A stretch of 64,000 nt of DNA, from positions 62,001 through 126,000 of the forward strand of contig MU623434.1 of the NCBI GenBank assembly GCA_025201765.1, given 5' to 3'. This DNA is from Daldinia sp. FL1419. Taxonomy: Eukaryota; Ascomycota; Sordariomycetes; Xylariales; Hypoxylaceae. Position numbers and translations under genes: made by a program. Below, one piece after another: positions 45,875 through 57,960 of this stretch. The notes below the pieces were generated by a model. The model was given only the letters and a program-made list of their open reading frames with translations, ran no database searches and had not been told where the DNA came from. Every line of letters begins with the position of its first letter. Within the stretch, counting starts at the first letter, position 1.

Positions 45875-46849
45875 TTTTTATTCAAATTATATCTATAATT
45901 AACCCTAAATATCTTTTTAACTTAATTTTATTTATATCTTTATGTTTCTTAGGGTCTAAAATGTATTACTAATGGGAATAGGTCCTTATTAGGGCCTTTA
46001 TAAGGTAGGTCTTTTAATCTTTTTTTTTTTAATTATTTAAATTAAATATTTTTTATTGCATAATATATTTATATTATATTGTATTTCAATTTTCGTTAAT
46101 TAATATATATATATATATATAAAGAGTTCTTCTTTCTTTTTTTTTTATATAATATAAAAAGTATATTGTTTTTTAAAACTTTTAATAATATATATAAAGA
46201 TGTTTTTAACTGCACTTAAAGATTAAATTTAATTTAAATCCAAAATTTTTAATCTATATTCATTAGAAATTATTTTATATTAAGGTTTCCACTAATTATG
46301 GAATATCTTTTTCTTGAAATTTCTTACTTATTTCATAATTGGAATCTTAGGGTATCTTTAAACCTAATAAATATATCTTTAAATAATAATTTAATAAGGC
46401 TATTAATTATTTATTATTAAGTAAAAATATATATAAAATTAATTTATATCTTTCTTATTTCATTAGTTGTACCATAATCCTGATTGACCAATTAGCTTCC
46501 AGAGAAATCCCCTATAATTTCGGACATTTTCAGCTGTTATATAATAGTTTCCAATTAGAAATACATATAATTTATCTTAAAAAACCATAAATTTGGTTAT
46601 TTTTTAAATAATATTAATTATTAATGTTTTTAAATGGTTTTTAAATTGATATAATGAATTAAAGTGGTTTTGAATTTTGATGTACTTTGTGCGCGTGCTT
46701 GTGGCTTCTTTATGATATATAATTTTTTTAATTGAATAGAAGTTTATATTAGTAAAATCCTTTTGCAAATTGTTTAATTAAGGTATTAAGAGTGTTATTT
46801 GAATAGGAGTTTTAATTTAATAAAAGTTTTAATAATTAAATATAAGGTA

Positions 46850-49740
46850 ATTATATTTTGAAGAAGGTAGGTATTAAAGTGATTAAATTAAAAGTTAATA
46901 GAAGTAATTGTTGGTAATGGTAGTTGGTGTTTAAGAGATAAAATAGATGATATATTTAGTAAGAGAGTAAATTTATAAATTATTGTAGAAGTTATAAAAG
47001 AAAGTGATGATTTTGTAGAGTTTGATTTGATTAGATAAGAATTAATTTTTGGGGGTTTATATATTGAATAAGAGCTTTAATAGTTCTTGTAGGATATATC
47101 TTGTATTTTAGTTATTTTATAATTAATTATTTTTTGAAGAATGTAAGTATGTATTAAGGTGATTAAATAAAATGTTGATTAATAGAGGTAATTATTGATT
47201 CTTAAGAGGTAGAATAGATGATATATTTAATAAGAAAAAGAAATTATAAATTATAGTAAGAAGTTATATGAAAGGTGATGTTTAAAGAATTTAATTTAAT
47301 TAGGTAAGAATTAATTTTTAAAGGTTTATATTGAATAGGAGCTTTAATTTAAAGTTAATATTATTGAATAAAAATTTTAATAGTAAAATATAAGGTAATT
47401 GTATTTTGAGGAGGTAGTTATTTAAGTGATTAAATAAAAGGTTAATAGAATTGAGTGTTGGTAATGATAGTTGGTGTTTAAAAGATAAAATAAATATATA
47501 TTTAATAAGAAAGAGAAATTATAAATTATTGTAAGAAGTTATATGAATGGTGATGTTTAAAGAGTTTGATTTGATTAGATAAGAATTAATTTTTGAAGGT
47601 TTATTTATGTTCAAAAAAGTTTGTGGAGATTTTAGAAGGGTTTGTTTTATGGAGGTTAATAGGGTTTTGTAAGGTAGTTTTAGTTATGTAATTATATTAT
47701 TTTGGTTTATTATGATAGAGAATTTGATTTAATTAAATAAGAATTAATTTTTAAAGGTTTATATATTAATAGGAGTTTTAATAATTAAATGTATAGTGAT
47801 TATATTTTGAAGAAGGTAATAAAGTAATTAAATAAAAGGTTAATAGAAGTAATTGTTTACAATGGTAGTTGGTGTTTAAAAGATAGAAAAGATGATATTT
47901 AATAAAAAATAAGGTTATAAATTATTGTAAGAAGTTATAAGAAAAGTTAAATAAGTTGATGTTTAAGAATTTAATCTGATTAGGTAAGAATTAGTTTTTG
48001 GGGGTTTATGTATTGGATAAGAATTTAAATTTAGGGTTAATATTATTAAATAGGAGTTGTAATAGAATAGGAGTTTTAATAGTTAGGTAGATATAAAGTG
48101 ATTATATCCTGAAGGATGGTATTAAAATGATTAAATAGAAGGATTAATAGAGGTGATTGTTGATAATGGTAGTTGGTGTTTAAGAGGTAATATTTAATAA
48201 GAAAGTAAATTTATAAATTATTATAAAAATTATAAAAGAAATTAATGATTTTGTTAAATTTAATTTAATTAGATTAGAATTAATTTTTGAGGGTTTATAT
48301 ATTGAATAGAAGCTTTAATTTAAAGATAATATTAGTTTTAATAGTTTTTGTAGGATATGTTCTGGAATTTAGTTACCTTATAACAAATTATATTTTGAAA
48401 AATATATTAAAGTGATTAAATAAAAGATTAATAGAGGTAATTGTTTGTAATAGTAGTTGGTGTTTAAAAGATAAAATAGATGATATATTTAGTAAGAGAG
48501 CAAATTCATAAATTATTGTAAAAGTTATAAGAGAAAGTGATGTTTAAAGAGTTTGACCTGATTAGTTATGAATTAATTCTTAAAGGTTTATTTATATCTA
48601 AAAAAACCTATGGAAACCCTAGAAGGATTTGTTCTATAAAGGTTAATAAGGTTTTACAATATAATTCCAATAAATAGGAGCTTTAATAGTTAAATATTAG
48701 ATATAAGGTAATTATATTTTAAAAAAAATAATAAAGTAATTAAATAAAAGGTTAATAGAAATAATTGCTTACAATAGTAGTTGGTGTTTGAAGGATGGAA
48801 AAGATAATATATTTAATTGGATACAAGGCCATAAATTATTATAAGAAGTTATATGAAAGGTTATATTTAAAGATCCTGATTTGATTAAATAAGAATTAAT
48901 TCTTAAGGGCCTATATATTGAATAAGAGCTTTAAAACCTAGTTCTTGTAGAATATGCTTTATAATAAATTAGAAACTTAAATAAAATAAATGATATAAAG
49001 TGATTATATTTTAAAGAAGGTATTAAAGTGATTAATTAAAAGATCTAATAGAGGTGATTGTTTGGTAATGGTAGTATGTTTTTATAAAATTATATTTAAT
49101 AAAAGAATAAAAAGTATATATTATTCATATAAAGTTTTATAAAAAAACTAATAATTTTATTTTTGAGAACTTAAGTTGATTAAATAAGAAAAACTATTTT
49201 TGAAGGTTTATTTATATTTAAAAAGTTTGTGGAAACTTTAAAAGCGTTTGTTTTATAAAGGTTAATAAAGTTTTGTAAAGTAATTTCACTTATGTAATTA
49301 TATTATTATAGTTCATTATAATAAATGATTTGATTTGATTAGATAAAAATTAGCTCTTAAGGGTCTATAATAGCTCTTATAGGATATGCTTTATATTTTA
49401 ATTAATTTATAATAAATTAAAAGTTATATAAAATAAAGGATATAAATTAATTATATTTTAAAGAAGGTATTAAAACAATTAAATAGAAAAATTATTAAAA
49501 GTGATTGTTTGTCAATGGTAATGTGTATTATAAGGTTATATTTAATAAAATGATTAAAAGTATATATATATTTATATGAAGCTTTATAAAAGTAATCTTT
49601 AAAGAATTATAATAAGCTCAAGCTGATTAGATAAAAAAGATAACTTTCGAAGGCCTATTTATATCTAAAAGAATTGTGGAGACCTGGGAGGTTTGGCTTT
49701 AAGGAGGCTAATAAGGTTTTTATAAAATAACATTTATTAT
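46850..49740. repeat. Decayed satellite-like tandem array, about 290-bp unit
   Basis: A shared anchor (GATTAAATAAAAGGTTAATAG, then TTGGTGTTTAA and ATATTTAATAAG) recurs at about 46882, 47160, 47430, 47826, 48129, 48413, 48737, 49030 and 49478. Intervals are mostly 270-325 bp. Two longer ones (about 396 and 448 bp) carry an extra block of about 120 bp containing GTTTGTGGA and GGTTAATA, at about 47605-47725 and 49205-49330, with shorter traces at 48590-48670 and 49650-49740. The + strand is nearly free of C while G is kept. Confidence 0.75.
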
Positions 49741-50639
49741 ATAAATACATTATATTAATTTAATATATTATTAATATTTAAATATTTTGATATTAAAAAA
49801 AAATTTAAAATTATATATATATATTTATAATATAAAGGTTTTTTTTTTAAATAAATATTATATTTATTATTAAATATTAAATTAATAATTATAAAATAAA
49901 ATTAATTAATCTTAAAAAACTAACTAGTCGCAAAGCAACCAATCCAAAAAAACTAGTTTTTTTAAATTATTAATTTTTTTAAAAAAAATACATATTTATT
50001 TTAATATGTTTAATATATGTATAAAATTAAGGATTTTTAATTAATATTAATATTTTTTAATTATTCCCGAAAATGATTATAATGGTAATTTAATTTTGTA
50101 CCACCACCAACTCCATTAACAAATAACACAACTATATAATTTTTTTTATAACATTTACTATACCTTTAAATTTAAATTTATATATTAATATAACTATAAT
50201 AAATTATCTTTTTAATAATTAATTAATAATTTTATTATTAATATTAAAAATATATTTTAAAATTAATTATTTAAATTATATATATCCCATAAAATTAATA
50301 TTTATCTATCTTGTAAGATTACCTAAATTTCTTTAATATATGAATTTATAAGTTAAGGTATTTTTAAAGTATTTAAGGATTTTTTTTACTATTATTAAAT
50401 ATATTGTAATAAAGTTTTTTATATAATGGTTTAGGTATGAAATAATATATGTTATATTTGGTTTAGTGTTTATTATAATATATATTAAGTATTTTATAAT
50501 TTATATATATTATTTAATATCTTTAACCAATATAATATAATTATTTAAAAATTTTATAATTTTTAATACATTAATTAGGGTAATTATAAGGTTAGATTTT
50601 TATTAGTTAAGATTTTTTATAATCTTTTCTAAATATATT

Positions 50640-53590
50640 TTTTAATTAAACCTTATGATTTTATTAAGATAATCCCTTTTAATAACTATTTTCAGGTAAT
50701 ATAAATAAAGATTTAAATTAATTATTTTAAATTTTTTAGTAAGTTTAACCTTAATTTTATTAATTTTAATTTTGAAGGGCTTTATAATTAATAGATTATT
50801 AATATAAATTATTATATAATTATAACCTTTTACAAATACATCCATATCTAAATCCAATATTTTAAAACTTAAAATAAATAAATATATTAATAATATCTGA
50901 TATTATACCCTTAATACTTATTTGAAGTTATATAGGGCCTTCTTAAATTTGTAATATTTATTTATTTTATTATTAAATTTAAGGAATTATTTAATATATA
51001 TATCTTTATTAATATTCTTGTATAAGAATGTTATAATCACATCTATTTATTTGATTTTTAGGTTTAGGGTAATTATTATAATAAAGATTGTTTTATAATT
51101 TATGGGTTTAATAATTAAAATAAAGGTATCAATATAATTTAACCCTTTAATTTATTTGAAGTTTTGTATAACCCATCTAATTTTATACCAGGTAATTTCC
51201 TTATTAAAACCCTTTTTTATTTTATAAATCTATTTATTTAAAAATAATTTTTATTTTGTTGGTAGGTTGTAAAATTCTTATGTATGATTATCCACTAATA
51301 ATTGATATTTAGTATTTATAGTCTTATATCACTTAAGCCATTTGGGGTTATATTTAGCCTTTTAGTATAATTTGGGTTTGAGCTTTGTAACAATAATTAT
51401 AATATTAATTAAATATATGGTATATATAAAAGTTGGGTTTATTTTAAGTTAATATTTATATGGTAATAATTATAATATTATTTATTTAAATTTATATTTA
51501 AGAGGTTTTTGTGGGGGGTTATTTGTGTATGGTCTAGGAGGTTATTTTTGTGTAGGTATACCTAATTATATGTTTAATCTTTTTGGAGGTATGGGATTTT
51601 TTAATTAATTATTTTATAATATATTATTAAGTTCTTTAAATATAAATAATAAATCAAGGCTTATTTAATCCAGGATTAGTTTTAATATAAATTAATTCTT
51701 GGGTAATTCCCAAGTAATATCATTATTTCTTATATGTGTGCATAATAGTGGTGGTAATATTAACTTAAATTTTATATATTTTCCCAAGGTTATGGATTTA
51801 TTTATTAATATATGTAAATATTCTTTTTTAAATATTATATTATTAATATTGGTTATTTTATCTTTATTTATTAAAAGTATTTTATAGATATATATATTGT
51901 TGCCTGTGTAGCCTAATATTTTACAAATTATAATCTTCTTTTGGAATATGTTAGCTTTTTAATTTTTTAAGTAATATTTATTTAAACCTGGGATAACTAT
52001 ATGTGCTAGGTTTAATATATCTTTATACCAAGCCTTATATAGGGTTTTATTTAAGGTGTTGTGAAATGATCTATTTATGATATATAAGGCTATCTATATA
52101 ATAATTAGTTAGTATTTATTTAATACCCCATTTCTTTTGATTTATATAAGGATAATCCTTATTTTAATCTTAAATTTACTAATAATATTTTTAATAAAAT
52201 TCTTTAATTAAAATTGCCTTATAACTGTATATTTAATTGTTATACCTTTTTATTAATAGAAATGTTTGAATTTATTATTGGTATATGTATTTAGAATATT
52301 TAAGGTAATTATGTGATATTATTATTCAGGTTTTTTTTTTATTTTTTAAGGAAATCCCTAAAGCCTATAATTAGTTTTTTGGGCTTTTGAGCGGAATGGC
52401 CTAGGTTATATGCAAAAAATCACAAATTATTATTAGTTAATCTTTATAACCATTGATATTTTGGGTATCTATAGATATACTAGCTTTATTTAAATATAAT
52501 AATTCTAATTTGTAAATACCTTTTTTTAAGGATCCTTTATAAGGTATTTTACTCATTCTACCTTCTATATAGGTTTTATATAAGTAATATTCTTTTAAGG
52601 ATTTTATACCTATAGATATTTTTATTAGTTTTTTAAGGTTTTAATTATTAAGATATTTTAATTTTTTATATTATATTTTAAATAAAGGGTTAGATATAGA
52701 GTAGGAATGAAGAGTTATATTAAAACCTGCTATATTAAGGTGGTTATTTTTTTAATTAATTATGTATAAGTTGTTTGTTTTAATTATAATTAAGAATATT
52801 TTTTTACCTTTAATTCTATAAATTGAGTTTTATTAAAATAGGAATTTAGTATCTTTATGGGTTAATTGTGATATTAAAATAAGGTTGTAGGTTAGGTTAG
52901 GGTAATATATAGTATTTGAGATTTTGATTATTTTAAGATTCTCATCTATAATAACTTTAATTGTTGTAATATTTTGGAGTTTAGACATAATGATTTTTTT
53001 ATTGATGTTATAGATGTATAATTTTTTATATGGGTGTAAGTTAATAAATAATGTTTTATTATAATAATTGGTTTAATTATAATTATTATTAATTATAATT
53101 ATTTTTTTAAATTTAATTATTAGTTTTTTGGTTTTAGGTTTATTTATAATTATAAATCTTAAAATTTTTAGTATCTTTATTATAAATAAGTTGGTAGGTA
53201 TATAATCTAATATAAGGGTAATTATAAAAATTAATAATTTTATTGATATACCTTATATTTGGTTATTTTATACCTTATCCAATATATCATGCTTTAACTT
53301 CCTGGATAGGTATCCCCAAAAAAATCTAAATAAGATATTTGACTTTAATGGATTTATTAGTGTTTTAATTATAATATTATTAAATATTATAAATATTATA
53401 ATGGTTATAAACTCTAATATATTTTAGGAATCTTTATAGGTTAATGTTATAATAATAGGTTTTTTCTTTTTTCTTTTAACCTTCTTGGGCTTATCTTTTA
53501 TATTATTTTACTAACCTTATGGTTATAATTCCAGATATTTTTAAAAGTATTTGGCAGGATTGTGGGTTATAATATAATGTCTTGTAATTA
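50640..53590 (-). mobile_element. Dead Ty1/copia retrotransposon remnant
   Basis: Reading the minus strand in order, with stops, gives copia gag-pol landmarks. A zinc-knuckle-like HNPAKYF is at about 53.52-53.59 kb. YYPNLTYNLILISQL (after the protease) is at about 52.86-52.93 kb. The pre-integrase region with YIEGRMSKIPYKGSLKKG is at about 52.41-52.69 kb. The reverse transcriptase start KWIYKIKKGFNKE is at about 51.21-51.24 kb, TFLYKNINKDIYI at about 51.0 kb, and the catalytic segment IYINNLLIIKP, a mutated YVDDLLI, at about 50.80 kb. Stops mostly replace glutamine. Outer limits and LTRs could not be recognised, so the coordinates are the minimum span. Confidence 0.85.
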
Positions 53591-55199
53591 TATAGTGAAT
53601 GTATATAAAATCTAATCTTTCTTTATATTTCTTACCTTTATTAAGATAATTAATTAAAATTGTTTTATTATTTTTGTTTCTAAATTTCTAGGTTTATTTT
53701 TTTTATTAAATTAATTTAATAATATTATTAATATTAATAATAATTTTAATAATTTAATTAATATTATTTTATGAGAAAATAATATTATAATTTTAAAAGA
53801 ATATAATAAAAAATATATTATAATTATTTGTTAAGGTGTTAAAGAATTTATTAATTAAGTAGGGTTTATTAATTATGTAAATTTAATTTAATTTTTTAAA
53901 ATTAATTTAAAATTATTATAATTTTAATAATAATATTATAATTAATCTTTTAAAATTTAATAAAATGATATTTTATTTAAATGTTAAATTTTGGAATATT
54001 ATATTCCTTTATAATTTATATTCTTTTTTAAAGGTTTTTCAAAATTTAATTATAATATTCTTATTAATTACTATATTTTTAGGATGAAATATATAAAAAA
54101 TTGGGAGAGAAGATTAAAGATTTTTCGGTTTTTTGATTATCTTTTTATAAAACTTTCATAAAAAGCCATATAATTTAATTTATTAAAAATTTAATATTGT
54201 AATAAATAATGGAAAGGCATTATATTATATGTATAATGGTAGCACCATTAGAAAGAAATAAAAGGGATAATGTACAGATGGTAGATGATTAGGTCCATAA
54301 CCTAAACAAACCCACCCCAAAAATTACCATTATAAAGAAGAGAAAGAATAAAATAAAAATAAAAATTAAATTTAATAAAATAAATATAATTATGATATTA
54401 ATTAATAAATTAATAAAAATAATTAAATTTAAAATTAATAATTTAATAAAAAAAATAAAAGTAAAAATTAAAAAAATAATAAATATATAAAAAATGTATA
54501 TTAATATTATAATATTTATAAAATAAAAATAATAATAAAATAATATTTTTAAATTAAATAAAATAAAAGAATTAATTAAAAAAATAATAAATAAAAAATT
54601 AAAATTAATAAATAATATTGTAAAATTATAAAAACAATTTTAGGTTGTAATTGTTGGAGGTGCAATTAAATTTTAGATTTTTATTATTATAATATTGGCT
54701 TATTTTTAATATAAAATTACAATTAAAATAATAACAGAATTATAAGAAATATTGAAAAGAAATTTTGAAGAAATTATATAAATTATTAATAATGTAATTA
54801 ATAAGGATAAGGTTATAATAATATATTAATTTTGTAACAATAATATTATAATAATATTTTAACCTAAAATTAAATAATATAAAAAAAATTAAAATTGGAT
54901 TAAAAAAATATTTAATTAAAAAATAATTGGAATAAATAAGATTTTTATAATAATAATTAAAAATTTAAGAGTAATTAATTTAAAAAATATTTATATTAAT
55001 TTATAAGATTTAATAAAAACCTTTTTAAAAGAAAATAAAATTAAAATCCTTAAAATTAACCTTATATTTAAAAAATATTTAGAAATTAAATTTATTGCCT
55101 TAATTATGAAAGTTAGTAAATTAGATATAATCTATTAATTTTATATTAATGGATTATTATGGAAAATTGAATTTTATCTTTATAAGTTATTTATAAAAA

Positions 55200-57960
55200 A
55201 TGTAAGAATAATATAATATTTTAAATATTTCTATTTTGGATATATTATAAAATATTGTAAGGAGTGGTTTAAATATGGTAAATATATAGGCTTTATTTAT
55301 GAAGGAGGTGATTTAATATGTAAGGTATTAAAAAAGTATTGGAATTGTAATGGGATATATAAGGTATAAAATTTAAAATATTTAAAGGTAATTAAATAAA
55401 AAAATGTAGTAAAAGAAGTATATATATATAGGTTAAAGTAATTTAAAAAAAGGAATAGTATTAGTTACATTCTTAATATATATGATATTATGTATGATGA
55501 TTTTATATTAATAATTTTAAAGAAAATAAGAAGTTATATTTTTAATAAGGAAAGAATATAGAGTTTTTAGAATAAAAGTATTTCAGATTTTTTTGAAATA
55601 ATTATTGTAGTAGATAATATTTTTAAGTTAGAAATAAGGATGAGAGGTAAATTTTATATAAAAATTTATTTAAAAATAAGATTTAATAATAATATTCTTT
55701 TAATTTAAAATTTTTTTTATTAAGAAGATCTTATTGTAATAATAGTTTTTAATTAAGATTATTTTAAAAAAAGTAATAGATTTTTTAGGAATATTGTATG
55801 AATTATATATAAGATTATATAATTATTATAATATATTGGAATGTAAGAGAAGGTTGTTAAATTATATTTTAAATTTTTAAAAATAAAAAGATATTGGATA
55901 TTATAATTATTTAGGAATTTTATTTTAATAATGGTAGATTAAATTATCTTTAATTTAATAATTATGAATTAATATGATATAATATAAATTAAATTATAAT
56001 TTATATATATAAAAGAATTAATTTAAAAGATTAGAAGAAAGAAATGGGTTATAATTAGGTTATAGTGTTAATTTAGGTAAGATTTAATATTTTTATTATA
56101 TAATTAATATATATAAAATTAGATTTTAATTATAGGTATTTGCTGTTATTGAAATTAATATTAAAAAATTTTTATGGTATAAATGTGGTAATAGGAAATT
56201 TTAATGTATATTATTTTTTATAAAATAAAAAGGAATGGATATCTTAATATATTTTTAAGATCTTTAAATTAATAATCTAATAAAATTTTAAATTTATTAT
56301 AAAAATAAAAATAATAATTAAATAAATATAAGGTTATAAGGATTTGATATTGGATTTAATATGGGTAAATAAAAGATTTAAATATTTAAGATTAAGGTCT
56401 TTTAATTAAAAAGGATTTAATTATATTATTTAATACTTTAATATTGTTATATTATGTTTGGATTTAATCCGGAACCAACCTAAGTTAAAAGGTTAAGTGT
56501 GGAAATATTTTGATAAAGGGTTTATAAAAATGGAAATATAAAATATAAATATATTAAAAAGAATAAATAATCTTAAAAAATTTAACAAATATATGGAATA
56601 TTTTATTAAAAAATTAAAAAGGATTATTTTGGTTGTAATCCTGCACCATGCCCAACCTATAGTGTAACCAATATTATAATAAAATAACAAAATTGAAATA
56701 TTTTATAAAAAGGTAAAGAAAATATATAGATAATAAATAAATTAAAGAATATAAAGGCATTAAAAAACCTTTAATAAAATTTAGGTAATATTAAAAAAAA
56801 TTATAAATAAAGTTAAAAGAAATAATTAAAAATTGATTTTAATAAAAACTTTAAAAGATAATAAAGTCTTATAAAAAATAGAAAGATGGATTAAATTATG
56901 TAATTAATAATTTATTAAAAAAGAAAGCCTTTTAATATTATATTATTAACCTAATAAAAAATTGTAGGTTATAAATAAAAGAAAAATATAATATTAAGGA
57001 AAAAATTTTTTTTAAACCCCATAACTAACTTATTTAACATTCCCAACCCTGCCACATAATTAAAAAAACCCTAAGAAAATAAATTTAATATATTTAAAAG
57101 AGTAGAATTAAAAGAAATAAAAATAATTTTAAGAATAATCAAACCATAAAAAATTATTAGTAAAAATTTGTTATTAATAAGGTTTCTTAAGGCATATAAA
57201 AAATAATTATTTAAAATATTTACTATAATTATAATATAAAATTTTATACTCAAATATTACCTAAAAGTATTCCATAAAGTTATAATAATAATATTACCAA
57301 AACCTAGAAAATCTAAAGAAGAAAAGAATTTTTTAGGTGTTTATAAGTTAATATCCCTTTTAAGGATTATAAATAAAATAATTGAAAAAATAATAGCAAA
57401 TTACATTACTAAAATAACAGAACAATACCAATTATTCCAAAAAAATTAAATGGGAAATAGACCAACCAAATCCACAAAAATAACCATTAAAATAATAACA
57501 AAAACTATATATACTGCATGGTGTATTGGTGTTATAACATTACTTTTACAATTTAATATTTTGGATACTTTCAATAATATCATACTATAAAAACTTATAT
57601 ATATATTATATTAAAAAAGATATTTAATATGAATAACAAATTAAATAAATAATTTTATAAAAAAACAAAAAATGTAATTAATCCTTAATAATAAAAAAGG
57701 TAAGGCTGTTCCTTTATTATGGGTATCCCACAAAATTCTCCATTATCACCTATCCTATTTATTATTTATATAATTACCTTATATAAAGAACTAGACCAAG
57801 AAGGCATCCTAATTGTTGGTTTTGTGGACGATATGAATATACTGATAACAGGACACTCTGTAGCTAAGAATTGTGCTAAGTTAAAATAAGCGTACAGAAC
57901 ATACCTAGATTAGGTATAGAAATATAACATAATTTTTACAATATAAAAAAATAAATTTAT
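55200..57960 (+). mobile_element. Dead Tad-like non-LTR (LINE) retrotransposon remnant
   Basis: Landmarks appear in LINE order on the + strand. Degenerate zinc-knuckle sequence (YFGYIIKYC, then YWNCNGIY) is at about 55.23-55.37 kb. An endonuclease start (IYWNVREG, later DIIII then a stop in place of Q, then EF) is at about 55.83-55.92 kb. A reverse transcriptase follows: KLISLLRIINKIIEKIIAN at about 57.34-57.40 kb, GIPQNSPLSPILF at 57722 (mutated PQGSP) and VGFVDDMNILITG at about 57.81-57.86 kb. ORF1 may begin near 54.6 kb and the 3' part may run to about 59.9 kb, but I cannot fix the ends. Confidence 0.83.

Noticed and set aside
46850..49740. CRISPR-like array
   Set aside because: The periodic repeats have no short conserved repeat with unique spacers; this is a decayed tandem array in a eukaryotic genome.
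50642..50857. 71-codon minus-strand open frame in the AT-rich block
   Set aside because: It is the mutated reverse transcriptase core of the copia remnant, not a gene.
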